Numbered from the stretch's first letter, positions 51,313-62,442 are shown. The stretch is 64,000 nt of DNA from Ichthyophis bannanicus (GCA_033557465.1 CM066037.1:200197156-200261155); one strand, 5' to 3'. The notes: a model not told the origin generated them from the sequence alone. Translations and numbers: made by a program.

Positions 51313-52604
51313 TGTGGCGGTCACGCCCCTACCAGGCGGTCGCCTAGTAGGGACGGGAAGCCATCTTGAATTCCTCTTTACCAAGGATTGTAGTTGTGTA
51401 TAAAGATAAATGAACCAAGTGGTTGTTTCAAAGCACACAGGAATTTTATTAGCTTCCGTGGCAAGTGGATAACAAATCTTTCAAGCAGTTGTACACTCAA
51501 GTCAAAGAAAATAAAGGATAATCTTCTCCTATTAAAGCAAAGCTTACAACCAGTGTTGTAGTAGAATTATTTACACAGGCTTTCTTTTTCTTTTCCCTTT
51601 ATGATGCTTCTCAATTCCATAATCATAAAGCACATATATTTACAATTCCTAACTTCTCACTGCTCTCAGGCTTTCATTACTTAGCCACAATGCACATATC
51701 ACAGTCCATCTCAGAACAAGCTGAAGTCAGGTCACTTTCTTTACCTTCTACCTCCATGCTTTCTGCTGAGCTGTATCTTGGCAAAGTTTGAAAATGCTCA
51801 GGCACTTTATGCTTAATGTTCTTTAACAGGTTAAACAGCCTATTCCACTGAATGGCCCCTTCTCCTCTAGGTAGGTCTTCAATGGGCTTCTCCTGTTCAG
51901 TTTCTCCTGAAAACCCCTTCTTCCTAATCTGGGTTTTCCTAGGCCTAAACCTCTCTTCAGAGTCAGAGCAAGAAACACAGGGTTTTGGCTTTACTGCTTT
52001 CTTTCTCCTACCTTGGAGTCTTGTTGCAGCACCTTCCTGGCTGAGGCTTCTGTGGCTTGTGACTCTCTCTGCCTCTGAGCTAGACAGGGAATTCAGGGTA
52101 AGACCTCCACTTCCCTTCCTGGGGCTTCTGCTGCCTGCAGACAGACCCTTCATCAGAGGAGTCTAAGCACTCTTGCCTTAGCCTTCTCAAAGCCAACCTT
52201 TTCTCTCTCTCCCTCTTGCCAGTCTGTTTGGTCCTCTGCCTGGAACCTTCTCTGTAGCTTCCTTGGCTGCAGTGCTGGCTACTCTTGTCTCTGCTGCTGC
52301 TCTCTTTGTGGCTGCTTCTCTCTTGGCTGCTTCTCCCTTGACTGCTTCTCTCAACTTTGTTTGTTTTCTCAAACTTAAACGTTGAGCAGGGCACCTCCCT
52401 CTCTGACTCCACCCACTTGTACCTCCTACTCTTACCTGAGGTTGTCATGGAGTCTGGGAGTGGCTTAAACCTAGCTCTACCCTCTTGGTTTCTCTCAGGG
52501 ATTTTGCTGTGGTGTATGTGTTCTAGTGCACCCATCCCCCGAAAAGAAGAAAAAGGTCTTCTTTCTCTTTTATTTCCATGCTGAGCTGTATTCTCCTTAC
52601 CACA
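51313..52604 (-). repeat. Gypsy 5' LTR
   Basis: 1292 bp, the partner of 46952-48115. The extra 125 bp (51683-51807) is flanked by ACTT on both sides, so its absence from the other LTR fits a deletion by short direct repeats. The LTR ORF has one extra base near 52090 ('GGGAATTCAGG' against 'GGGAATCAGG'). Confidence 0.93.
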
Positions 52605-52608
52605 ATAC

Positions 52609-53325
52609 GCAGGGGTTTTCCTTGCAGCTTGATGTCAGCCCGATCTGTGTGCTGCTAATTTGTGGTGAGTCTGGTAAGTTTAAAGTCATAGTGCCACGGT
52701 GATTTCTGATCTGCAGTTCTCCCGCCGCTGCGCTGATGTGTTCTTTGTCTTCCCTGATGCCTCACTGGACAGAGTGGATCCCCTGAAAGTGTGTGATTGC
52801 TGACTCCGTTAACCATATGACCATGAAATGCATGTGACCTGCATAGTGACACACATTGTGGAATGCAGGAGTGACCATGTGAGGGCAGGAAACTATCTTC
52901 TTCCCGAACCCAGATTGATCTGCCTGAAGAGTAAGCCTATAGCACTGGCCACTAGATCCGTTGTCTACCAGTAGATTTGTGCGTGATCAGACTGCCTACA
53001 ACTTTTGTAACCTGCCCAGCTACCACGGTGATGGCTCACTAATACTCTGATAGCCTCTTACTTGAGGTGGGTTCATTGGGAACTAAGTAGCCCATTTGAT
53101 TCAACTTTTCCCTGGGAAATTGGCATCAGCTTCAGTAGTGGGGTAGAAGCGTATCTTCTTTCTCTCTCCTCCTCTTGTTGGATTTTGTATATTAAGTGAC
53201 AGTTACCAAACACCAGAGCTCCATCTTCTTTGGAATTGCATCTAGTTATTTTTCAACTGAGTATTTGTAATCTTATACATTTCCAGTGCTGTCCTTCAGA
53301 AGCTGGGGAGTTTTTTGCACTGTTC
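52609..53325 (+). other. Probable LINE C 5' untranslated region
   Basis: Non-coding sequence continuing from 46947 when the gypsy element is removed, leading to LINE C ORF1. No separate feature recognised. Confidence 0.4.
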
Positions 53326-54120
53326 ATGTCCTCCAAAGGTACCTATGCCACTGCTCTCTCTAAGTTTTCAAGAAAGACAGACCTCTCTGAGGCCAAACGT
53401 CTACCTAGAGATAAAACATTTTCTCCTGCTCAGACCTCGAGTTCTGACAGTTCGACATCCTTGCCAGCTTCAAAAGCTGATCTCCTGGAAATTCTTACAG
53501 AGTTGCACTCATTCCATATAGATTTCTCCACAGCAATTTCAGATCTTCGCTCTGACATGAAAGCTCTGGATGACCGTATCACACAGGATGAAATAAACAT
53601 CAGAGAGCAAAGAGATACTACAGCTTTATTCCAATCAAAAATTCAAAAGCTTGACCACCTAGCATTTTCTTAAGGATCATCATGATGAGTTAAAAAATAG
53701 GCAACAAAGAAATAACATTCTCATTATTAGCTTTCCAGAACAAGCCGAGGGGCGTGAGAACACCATGCAACTAGTACAAGATCTCTTCTCTTTCTATGTC
53801 CCAGGGCACCCGGATCAAGTAAAGTTGGAGCGAGCACACCGGGGTGGTGGTATCCACTGAGGAAAGGATGCTAAACCCTGTCCTATGGTGGCATGTTTTT
53901 GTTTTTTTGAGGATAAAGCAACTCTTCTTCGTAGTTTGCAAGGCAAAAAGGTGATCACATTTCATGATCGTGAGATTCAAATATATCAGGATCTTTCTCA
54001 ATATACCCTGGAGAGAAGACTCAGCTTCAGACCCCTTAACGCAGTTTCTGCAGAAAAAAGCTGTCAATTATCGGTGGGGGTTCCTTTTGCCCTGCTCTTA
54101 GAGTGGAACACAACACAGTG
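53326..54120 (+). pseudogene. LINE C ORF1 (L1 ORF1p-like)
   Basis: ATG 53326 (MSSKGTYATAL), then a Ser-rich N-terminus and a coiled coil ('ADLLEILTELHSFHIDFSTAISDLRSDMKALDDRI', about residues 50-90), open to 53673. After the frameshift, RRM blocks are readable in other frames: 'NNILIISFPEQAEG' (about 53712-53755), 'LERAHRG' (about 53828), and 'VACFCFFEDKATLLRSLQGKKVITFHDREIQIYQDLSQYTLERR' (53885-54020), which fits the ORF1 C-terminal domain. Non-functional. Confidence 0.75.
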
Positions 54121-54950
54121 AATATCTCATCTCTCAGCTTATATGGATTTTTTGGAGTATTTTCAAACTGAGGATACTCGAACACCACATCCAAGAAACA
54201 TGAAACCAGAGTGGGCAGTCTCCACCCCTAAGAGACGAAAGGTGCTTAGATCGTGCTGGCAATCTGAAGTGGACATGGATGAGACACTTAATAAAGCAAT
54301 GGACACTACAGCTCCTGTTTGACTAACTTGCTCATTGTCTTTGAGCATATTATGTTTTCTCCTCTTTATGTACTTACATAACTTTTGGGAATCTGCATGT
54401 ATGAGGAGGTTGGAGGATGGATGTATATAAGAGGGTCTTATTATCCACTCGAGGGAGGGGGGCTAAGGGGTCCGCAAATTCTATGATTCCTGCTGATTCA
54501 TGGGAGTGTTGGTTCCGGGGGGGGAGGTAGAAGACATAGGGGATGCTTGTTATGGTGGGGGAGAGTTATGTCAACAGATCTCTTTATGGATACATGGATG
54601 AAATCTAGCTCTCTAGGATCTTGGGGTAGGGGGCTGTAGAGCTTCCTTTCCATCCCTAACTTTTCAGGGCACTACCATGCCTTTTTTTTTCTTTTAACTT
54701 ATTCATAGATGTATCCGTCCTTCATATATAGGACTTTGGAGGGTTGTGGGAGGGAAAAGGAGGTGGGAGGGTGGGGTGTGAGGGACTAGAGGTTTAAGAG
54801 GTAGATGTAACTGGTGGGTTATTTTTTTACAGTTGGCAAGTGACCGTTGGATAGGGTTGAAGACACCAATTTGGGTTTTTCCTTTTCTTGCTGGAGTTGG
54901 AGCTGTGTCCAGTGCTTCGGAGAAGCTTAAGGTATGCTATATTCTCTTGG
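54121..54950. other. LINE C inter-ORF region
   Basis: Remaining ORF1 tail and spacer with G-rich stretches (54440-54560, 54735-54790). No separate gene. Confidence 0.5.
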
Positions 54951-54954
54951 GAAG

Positions 54955-56165
54955 ATGATTAAATTACTGTCCCAGAATGTACGAGGTCTTCATAATCCGG
55001 TTAAGCGGATACGAGTACTAGACCACATACATCGAACTCATGCTGAGGTGATATTATTACAGGAGACACACCTATCGGCACAAGACCATCAAAGGTTCAT
55101 CTCCATGAGGTTTCATCACGTTGATGCTTCCAATTTCTCCTCACATAAATGAGGGGTGCTCATTTTGTGGTGCTCATTTTGTTCTCCTCGGATTGCTCTT
55201 TCCAGATGACTAATCAATATAGTGATCCCTTTGGCCATTTTTTGATTTTAACAGGTTCCTGGCAAGAGTCTGTTCTTAACGTTGGTTAATTTCTATGAAC
55301 CCCCCTTTAGAGATTGCGTTATTGGGGGCGATTCAGGCTCATTCACAGGGGGAGACTTTAATTGTGTGTTTTCCGATATTGATCAGACTGGCAAAGACAT
55401 CACCCAAAAAAGGTGCCCTTCCCAATTAACTGCATTGAGGGATGACTTGGATTTGTGCAATGCATGGCAGGTACTACATGACTACACCTTCTTTTCCTCG
55501 GTTCATCATTCACACTCCCATCTCGACATGTGGCTAGTCTCGAGATAGTTTCTTCCGTTGGTATCACAGGTGTGCATTGGCACCATGGGACTGTCGGATC
55601 ATGCTTTCTTGTCCCTCGAATGGAGTGTGAATGAGGGAAAACACTCCACGTTCATGGGCATTTCCTAGACACTTGCTCAAAAATCATATCTTCTTAGACT
55701 CTATCAAACATGGCTGAAAGGAATCTCTCACCTTTAATGACATTGCGGGAGCTCCTATCTTTATGCTTTGGGAGGTGAGGAAGGCAGTATTGTGAGAACA
55801 AATGATATCTCTCGCAGCAGCATTTAAGAAGCCAAGATTGACTAAACAACAGGATCTACATGAAGAAATAAAGTGCATGGAACTCCAGCATAGAAAGGGG
55901 GGAGGACTGAAAGTATGACGTAGACTTGTCCTACTTAAAGGAGAGCTTGCAGCTCTGAAGACTGAAACTATTGCTTCTCAATTATTATGCACTCTCCAGA
56001 CATATTTTGAACATGGCAATAAGGCCAATCGACTGCCTTTATGGCAACTGAAGCGCCGGCAGCAAAGGCACAGGATTTCTGCGTTGTCATCATCAGCGTC
56101 CTCTGTAATGGCGGAGGTCTATGGCTATGGCGCAGTTGTTTGCACAGTTTTACAAAGTTCTTTAT
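54955..56165 (+). pseudogene. LINE C ORF2 endonuclease region
   Basis: ATG 54955: 'LLSQNVRGLHNPVKRIRVLDHI', 'AEVILLQETHLSAQ' (catalytic Glu context), 'FTGGDFNCVFSDIDQTG' (55345-55390), 'FFSSVHHSHSHLDMWLVS' and 'GLSDHAFLSLEW' (55590-55620). All main APE endonuclease motifs are visible, but stops at 55152, 55546 and beyond break the frame. The RT part is missing at the CR1 junction. Confidence 0.85.
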
Positions 56166-56168
56166 TCC

Positions 56169-57914
56169 TTTCAGTTGTCCACGGTAACTTCCTTCTCCTC
56201 AGAGTAAGTTCTATTTACCTGTATCCTTTGTCGCCTCCCATTCAACCAATTTCTAACCCAGTCATTCACTTTAGAGTTCATTTCTAAAGTGCTCAGTTTA
56301 TTAATAAGTCGCCTGTGCAGGAGAGCGTCAAAGGCTTTACTGAAATCTAAGTACACCACATTTAGGGCTCTCCCTCTGTCTGACTCCCTCATCACCCAGT
56401 CGAAGAAATCAAACAGATTTGTCTGACAAGACCTGCCTCTGGTAAACCCATGCTGCCTCGGATCCTGCAATCCATTGGACTCCAGAAACCTCATTATTCT
56501 CTCTTTTAGTAGCATTTCCAATAGTTTACTCATTACAGGATTTAGACTGACTTGCCTTTAGTTTTCAACCTCATCCTTTCTTCCGCTTTTGTGCAAAGGG
56601 ACCACATTTGCCTTTCTACAGTCATCTCTGACCACTCCCAACTCCAAAGTAGCATTGAAAAGGTCAGTCATTGGAGTTGCTAGAATGTCCCCAAATTCCT
56701 TCAATATTCTTTGATGAATCCCATCTGGTCCCATTGTTTTGCCTATTTTTAGTTTAGTTAGTTCCTCATGAGCACAGTCTTGTAAAAATCGTTCAAGATC
56801 CCTGTCATTTCTGTTCCTTTTTATGGGTATTTTCTGAGATCCTGCTTCTGGCCCTTCATCTGTGAACACAGAACAGAAATATTTGTTAAACAATTCTGCT
56901 TTATCCTCCTCGGCTTCTACCTATTCCTCCCCTTCACTCTTGTGTCTGACAATACCACTTTTGTCCTTTCTCCTCTCACTAACATATCTGAAAAATATCT
57001 TATCCCCACATTTTATTGCATTGGCTATTTCTTCTTCTTTTTGTATCTGTGCTTTCCTGACTACCTTGCCTAGCGTCTCTACGTTTTTCCAAATATAGAT
57101 GCCTGTCTTCCTCTCTCTGTGATCTCTTTTTCTTCACCTTTTAGCTACTTCTTTTGAGAACCATAGTTGCCTCCTTTTCCTTTGTTTACCTTTCTAACAA
57201 AAAGATTTTTTACCCTTAAAATATCCCCTTTCAATTTTGTCTATTGCATTTCTTCATCCCCCAACTGTTCCCATCCTGCTAATGACTCCTTGAGGTACTG
57301 TCCCATCTCAGCAAAGTTAGTTTTCCTAAAGTCTAAGACCCTCGCTTTTGAATGGTCCTAATACTGAACCACTCCATCTGGTGATCACTGGATGAGATAT
57401 GATCTGCCACTGTAACATTGGAAACACATTCCCCATTGGTAAGCACCAAATCCGGTATGTTTGTTTATGCAATTTCTTGATCTACCGCCCAGGCTGAAGG
57501 GCATCAGAGCAGTTTACAATCACTACTAGCAAGTACTGGATACAACCCTTTGTCCCCAAAGGGCTCGCAATCTATGTGTACCTGATACAACGGAGGGTTA
57601 AGTGACTTGCCCAAGGCCACAAGGAGTGCCTATAGGATTAGAAACCCCAATCCCTCCGGCCTGAGGCACCTTGTCCTAACCACTAGGCCACTCCTCCCTC
57701 TTGGCCCCTTCAATTGTGGATTCTATTACCAGCTGCCGGAATAGCTCTCCCTGTAGAGAATCCAGGATCTCCTTACTTCTAGATGACACCGCAGCAGGGA
57801 TGTGCGAATCAACAACCGGCATATTGAAGTCACCTATCAGTAGCACTTCTCCTTTCATGGCAATACTGCATATGGCTTCTATTAAATATCCATCCATGAC
57901 TTCTGGTAGCATGG
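56169..57914 (-). pseudogene. CR1 LINE 2 (EN C-terminus to RT), split by SINE and LINE D
   Basis: A - strand CR1. Endonuclease: 'EAICSIAMKGEVLLIGDFNMP' (57912-57676), then, past the SINE, 'PDLVLTNGECVSNVTV..HISSSDHQ' (about 57450-57385). RT: 'FNKYFCSVFTDEGPE' and 'KLKIGKTMGPDGIHQRILKEF' (56893-56558), 'KLLEMLLKERIMRFLESNGL..QHGFTRGRSCQTNLFDFFDW' and 'NVVYLDFSKAFDALLHRRL' (56533-56171). It stops before the YADD-type motif. The N-terminal endonuclease part is at 63748-64000. Confidence 0.88.
57458..57697 (-). repeat. tRNA-derived SINE, in CR1
   Basis: Reverse complement: 'GGAGTGGCCTAGTGGTTAGGAC' (A-box type head), a B-box-like 'GGGGTTTCTAATCC', 'CTTGGGCAAGTCACTTAACCCTCC', 'GCGAGCCCTTTGGGGACA' and a tail 'GTAAACTGCTCTGATG..GGGCGGTAGATCAA'. 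It separates two parts of the CR1 endonuclease frame. Confidence 0.85.
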
Positions 57915-58125
57915 TGGACTAGGGAGGATGCATCTTTCCTGGCTCCAGAGCTCTCTCCCTCCTCTGACAATTAGCGCAAAGTTTGCTTATTGAAATAGCC
58001 GCCAAAGGGGAACTAGAGTGAAGAGAATACACAGACAGTTGCAGCCCATAAAATACCAGCTTGGTGCTTGCTTATGGTAACAAAGCCCTTCTGGAGAGAA
58101 AAAAAGATGAGCGACAGATTCTAAA

Positions 58126-58884
58126 ATGGTGGAAGGCCAGTCGAATTACTGGAAGATCGATACCTCTGGGGCAATGATCAAGGAAGTCTCCAGGGCTGTA
58201 GTGCAAGCACTGGAAGGGAACGTTTTAATGGCCTGGCGGCGCAGATGGACAATGTGAGGCAGGCAGTGGCAGATTTTAAGGGCCAATTTGAGCATGTAGA
58301 ACAAAGAATTGGGTCCCTAGAAGACAAGCGTACCCAGGTACAGGCCAAACTGAAAGTCCTAGTACAACAACATGCAGACAAACTTGAGAACGTAAAAACC
58401 ATGGGAGAAGGAAAAACCTCTGATTGATCAGAATTGATGAGAAGGTCTCAGACAGGGAACTGAAAGGATTTTTGGAAGCCTGGATCCCTCTAAACTTACC
58501 ACTTGAGGAGGGGGCTGGATCCATAATAATAGAATGGGCGCACAGGCTGGGGCAGAGGCGCTCCTCAGATAATAGTCCACGTGCTGTAATTGCCCGATTC
58601 CAGAAGGAGTGTGTACTAAGAGCTTCTCACATGCAACACCGGAAGAATGGTAGCACCCGAAGCCTGCTCATTTTTCAAGACTCCTCAGCGGGGATATTGG
58701 CGAAGCAGCGAGAGTTCAGGGAGATCTGCAGCATTTTGGTGCAACACAGCGTCAAATTTGTGTTGGCATATCCAGCTCAGCTGAGGCTAGAATATGGGGG
58801 CCAGCAGTACAATTTTTCGACCCTGACAGAAGCCATGGCTTTCTGTGGTAGGCACTGGCCGGCACAGGGCCCTCCGAATAGATA
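58126..58884 (+). pseudogene. LINE D ORF1 (L1 ORF1p-like)
   Basis: ATG 58126 (MVEGQSNYWKI). After a frameshift a coiled coil follows ('MDNVRQAVADFKGQFEHVEQRIGSLEDKRTQVQAKL', 58245-58350). The frame 58424-58885 holds the RRM/C-terminal part: 'ELKGFLEAWIPLNLP', 'EWAHRLGQRRSSDNSPRAVIARFQ', 'ILVQHSVKFVLAYPAQLRLEYGGQQYNF' and 'FCGRHWPAQ'. Two frameshifts. Confidence 0.82.
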
Positions 58885-58916
58885 ACATCCATTTGACTAA
58901 ACCGCCAGATTGAATA

Positions 58917-59090
58917 TTTTATTTATTTATTTATTTATTTGGTTACATTTTTATACCGCTACTTCCAGTGATCAGAAGCGGTTTTATCATTATAACAGTA
59001 AACTCAACCAGAACAGTTACATATAACAGGTTTTTAACTATGTACGTAAAAAGGTTGGAATATAACTTGGAATTGTGTAACCTCTTTCTG
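58917..59090 (-). repeat. L2-type 3' tail, nested in LINE D
   Basis: (TTTA)n followed by 'TATACCGCTACTTCCAGTGATCAGAAGCGG', matching 1895-1990. It ends about where LINE D spacer sequence resumes. Confidence 0.75.
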
Positions 59091-60099
59091 CGAGAGTGGA
59101 CCCATATGCGCAGGTGATGATAAAACAGGGACCTCAGGATATGCATGGTACTCCACATAAGCTGGACTGCTGGATTTAATGCCATGGACATACCAGTACA
59201 AGACCCACAGAGAAGATCCTGGGCGACCAGTTTGGGGCCAGCAGAGCGGCCTCAATGGCGCACCATTGTTTTTTGCGACACCATCAGAAGGACCTTGGAT
59301 TAAAATAAGGCGGTATCTCATTTACAATGGTTTATACTATTATGTTTAATCAGGCTACCATCCTTTTGTGGGGGATGCTACGGATGAGGAGTTCTACTTC
59401 CGGTTAAGAATAGCTACAAGAACTGAGAGGGGACTTGTCTTGGTACTGAGGCATGCTACCTTGAGAACATTGGATGTGGATCTTGTTTCTTCTCGCCTGG
59501 GCCATGCCTATTTCAATTGTTGTTTAGTGAGCAGACAGTTAACAATGGAACAAGTTGGGATATCTAAGGAACACAGGGAGGAGGTAAACCCATAGGAGGA
59601 GGGACACTAGGGGGGAGGAGTTCCAAGGATTTCTAGGATAGGAAAGGTTAACGGAAAAAGCACAGCAGCAGAATGTATGCTGGCTATGCAAAAGGAATGG
59701 GATATTAGGCGAGCCGAGCAACCAGGGGAGGGGTGGGGCTCTATAAACATCGGGACAATAAAGCGAGTCCCATAAGGAGCAGTGATAGCAGGAAGGGATA
59801 CTAGGATTAGATTGGGAGGGGAGGATTCTGGGGAGGGAGGGGAGAGGTTAGGGAAGAAGGAGAAGAATGGGGAGGGCAGGGAGGAAGTGCCCGGGGGAGG
59901 GGGTTGGGAAGAGGAATCCTAAGAGGAATCAGAGGGGTACATGTAGAAGACATGATGATGGGAGCTAGGCATAAAATAATCATGAGAAGAATGGGAGAGA
60001 TGGGACTGGACTTGGAGGTGCGGGCCCTAGGCTGGGGGACCCGCACCGGAGATGCTTTACAACTGATTTCCACAGGATTGGTGATTGGAGAAAGGAATA
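59091..60099. other. LINE D inter-ORF region, purine-rich
   Basis: Spacer with a strongly purine-rich + strand (about 59800-59930, GGGGAGGGAGGGGAGAGG-type). Chance open frames only. The - strand frame 59807-60349 is a Pro/Leu-rich shadow of this purine tract. Confidence 0.5.
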
Positions 60100-60590
60100 T
60101 TGGTAAAGGCATTAAATTAGTATTTTGGAATGTCTGCGGGCTCAGGTCCCCGATCAAGCGATAGAAGGTGTTGCAGCAGTTAGGAGCAGGGCGGGTTGAG
60201 GTTGCGCTGCTACAAGAAACACATTTGACACCACAGGAGCAAGCTACACTGCGCAGGCACTGGGTGAATAAAGTATATGGTGCACCAGCAGTGGGGAAAA
60301 AGAGGGGGTGGCCATACTGATTGCCAAGAATTCCGCCTGGTCGGAACAAACAGTGGAGGCTGATCCAAAGGGGAGGTATGTGTTTGTTCGTGGGCTATTG
60401 CATGGTAAGCCGGTGGTCCTGGGTTCCATATATGCCCCTAATGTATATGAGGCGTGATTTTATCAGTGCCTCACCCGATGTATCGCACAATTTGTGAATA
60501 GCTAGCTCATAATAGGAGGTGACTTCATCTGTGCTCTAGATAGTGATGTGGATAGGTCTCGAGGGGTGAGGCCCCAAGATCAACAAAGTG

Positions 60591-60867
60591 GTTGGGGCAA
60601 GGTACCACAGGCCAGAAGGCCGGTGGTTCAAATCCCACTAGAGGACAGCAACCTTGGGCCGGAAGGACTGGGGTTTCTAGTCCCACAGGTGCTCCTTGTG
60701 GTCTTGGGCAAGCCACCTAACCCTCCATTGCCCATGTTCCCTGTAAGTATTAGTGTATGTGTCTCATATCCCCTCGTGTTAAATGTATCCCCCAATTGTG
60801 TTGTGACCACTTTGATTGAAGGATAAGGTGGTATACAAAACTGTCAAAATAAATAAATAAAATAAAT
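60591..60867 (+). repeat. tRNA-derived SINE, in LINE D ORF2
   Basis: A canonical B box ('GGTTCAAATCC', about 60626-60636) follows an A-box-like head. Then come a second degenerate tRNA-like segment, 'GGTCTTGGGCAAGCCACCTAACCCTCC', and the tail 'TTGAAGGATAAGGTGGTATA' plus (AAATA)n. AAAGTG on both sides (60585-60590 and 60868-60873) is the target duplication. Removing the SINE and one copy restores the ORF2 frame ('PQDQQ' to 'SARRL'). Confidence 0.92.
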
Positions 60868-60969
60868 AAAGTGCACGCCGGCTAATGAGCCTATGTGAAG
60901 GTTATGTTTTTCTGGATATTTGGAGGGTTCTGCTTCCAGGGACTAGAGAGTACACACACTTATTGAGGG

Positions 60970-61337
60970 CACACTGTCTGTCACAGTCGGCTGTTTTAAA
61001 AATCAGAGCTAGTGTGCTATCGCGGCAAAAAATCTCAAACTTTGGTTTAAAAACCTTGAAGACTTGTGGGTTGAGATCCTTTATGTCATAGGTTTGTGTT
61101 AGTTCCCAAACTATACGTCCATGACAGTAGGTTGTGCTACATTGCACAGTGGTATAGATCGATCAGGACATAAAATAATACATACAGCCATTTTAGCTCC
61201 TGAGGAAGGCTCAACGAAACATGGCCTGTGTCGGGCCAATGGCTGGAATCAATCAATAAAATAAATTCTTCCTTTGCAATCCACGGTTTGTACTGGGTTA
61301 GTTTATTGCACGTGGATCCGTGCTCTTTTGTTGGACA
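60970..61337 (+). mobile_element. Penelope-like element terminal fragment
   Basis: A non-coding segment within LINE D ORF2. It carries 'CTCCTGAGGAAGGC...CGAAACATGG', the type of sequence found in the terminal repeats of vertebrate Penelope-like elements, where hammerhead ribozymes occur, and an AATAAA (61255-61265) after it. ORF2 resumes near 61338. The left boundary is uncertain and no Penelope protein is present. Confidence 0.5.
61196..61245 (+). ncRNA. Degenerate hammerhead-like motif
   Basis: The order matches a minimal type I hammerhead: CTGAGGA (consensus CTGANGA), a short stem II region AGGCTCAAC, GAAA, then CATGG/CCTGTG as a possible stem III with TC after it. Stem II pairs poorly here (AGGC has no GCC partner), so self-cleavage is doubtful. 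The call rests on motif order. Confidence 0.4.
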
Positions 61338-62131
61338 CAAGATCCTGGCCTCCATGTGTGCAAGCCTCGCGAAAGAGCGATCTTCTATGCTTATCAGGTT
61401 TGATGCTGAAAAAGCATTCGATCATGTGAATTGGCAATTCATCTTTCGAGCCCTTGACGAAATAGGGTTACATGGTCCCTTTGTGGATTCCATACGCTTA
61501 TTGTACTCAGACCCAAGAGCAGTGATCCTGATCAATGGAAACCTGTCACCTGAGTTTTTAATTTGTCGAGACACAAGACAGGGCTGTCCCCTCTCGCCAA
61601 TATTGTTTATACTAACTCTGGAACCCCTGTTGAATTGGATTAGAGCTGCAGATGACTTGCAAGGCATAAAGGGGGGCACAGAGGCGCTCCGGGTGGCCGT
61701 TTTTGCAGATGACCTCCTAGTTCATTTGGACAATCCGATACAGGGCTTGCCCTCACAGTTGCGAGAGTTTGCTGAATACGGAGCTTTATCGGGCTTAAAA
61801 TTAAATCTTGATAAATCTGTGGCCCTTCCCTTGGTTCCTCTTCTACCAACTAAGTGGCCGGGAGCTTTTCCATTAAAATGGGCTGCAGGATGCTTCAAAT
61901 ATTTAGGAATACATATTCCCGCACGTCTGTCTGACTTATATAAGGTCAATATATCTGGCTTCTAAAAGGACTTGGAGGCAAGGATGTAGCGATGGTGGGA
62001 CCTTCCTTTGACGTTAGGTGGTAGGATAGCTTTATTTAAGATGAGCCTATTCCCGAAGTGGTTATATGCACTACAAACATTACCGTTGATGATAAAAAAG
62101 CGAGACATTTGATTATTTGAAAAGCATACTA

Positions 62132-62442
62132 ATGTGTTGCTGTGGGGGGCAGGCGCCCACATGTCCGCTTAGCAGTTCTGACACACACATGGGGACAAGG
62201 AGGGATGGGCTTCCCCAACCTTAAAAGAAAGGTCTCAGAAGAAAGAATTCTTACAGTTTTTGGAATGTCTGCGGGCTCAGGTCCCCGATCAAGCGATAGT
62301 GTCTATGTTTCTATGTGTTGCTGTGGGGGGCAGGCGCCCACCTGTCCGCTTAGCAGTTATGACACACACATGGGGACAGGGAGGGATGGGCTCCCCCAAC
62401 CTTAAAAGAAAGGTCTCAGAAGAAAGAATTCTTACAGTTTTT
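62132..62442 (+). repeat. 130-bp tandem duplication with templated spacer
   Basis: Copies at 62132-62261 and 62313-62442 (period 181) differ at only a few bases, for example CCCACATGTCC against CCCACCTGTCC. The spacer begins with 42 bases (62258-62299) identical to 60123-60164 in the 5' part of the same LINE, starting TTTTGGAATGTCTGCGGGCT. Together this is a duplication with a short templated insert. Confidence 0.92.

Larger units (their letters stand above)
46952..52604 (-). mobile_element. RT-less Gmr1/gypsy-type LTR element
   Basis: A complete element on the - strand: 5' LTR 51313-52604, leader, gag, protease, integrase, a G-rich polypurine tract (plus-strand C run at 48119-48132), and 3' LTR 46952-48115. 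Both LTRs begin TGTGG and end ...CA, and a 4-bp duplication (ATAC) flanks them. The gag-protease-integrase frame runs 50973-48116 with one TAG. No reverse transcriptase or RNase H region exists anywhere inside. Gmr1-type elements place integrase before RT; here the LTR follows integrase within about 130 nt. The copy must have used RT from another element. Confidence 0.92.
53326..56168 (+). mobile_element. L1/Tx1-like LINE C, 3' part displaced
   Basis: ORF1 (53326-54120) and the 5' part of ORF2 (54955-56165). The element is cut at about 56168 by a CR1 on the - strand. The remainder may lie beyond the window. Decayed. Confidence 0.78.

Noticed and set aside
59807..60349. 180-codon - strand Pro/Leu-rich frame
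   Set aside because: It reads the complement of a purine-rich tract and has no domain; the + strand holds LINE D ORF2.
60591..60670. Functional tRNA gene
   Set aside because: A B box is present, but the cloverleaf cannot be completed and the unit ends in a SINE tail.
62132..62442. CRISPR-like or satellite repeat
   Set aside because: Only two copies in a LINE ORF with a templated spacer; nothing resembles a repeat array.
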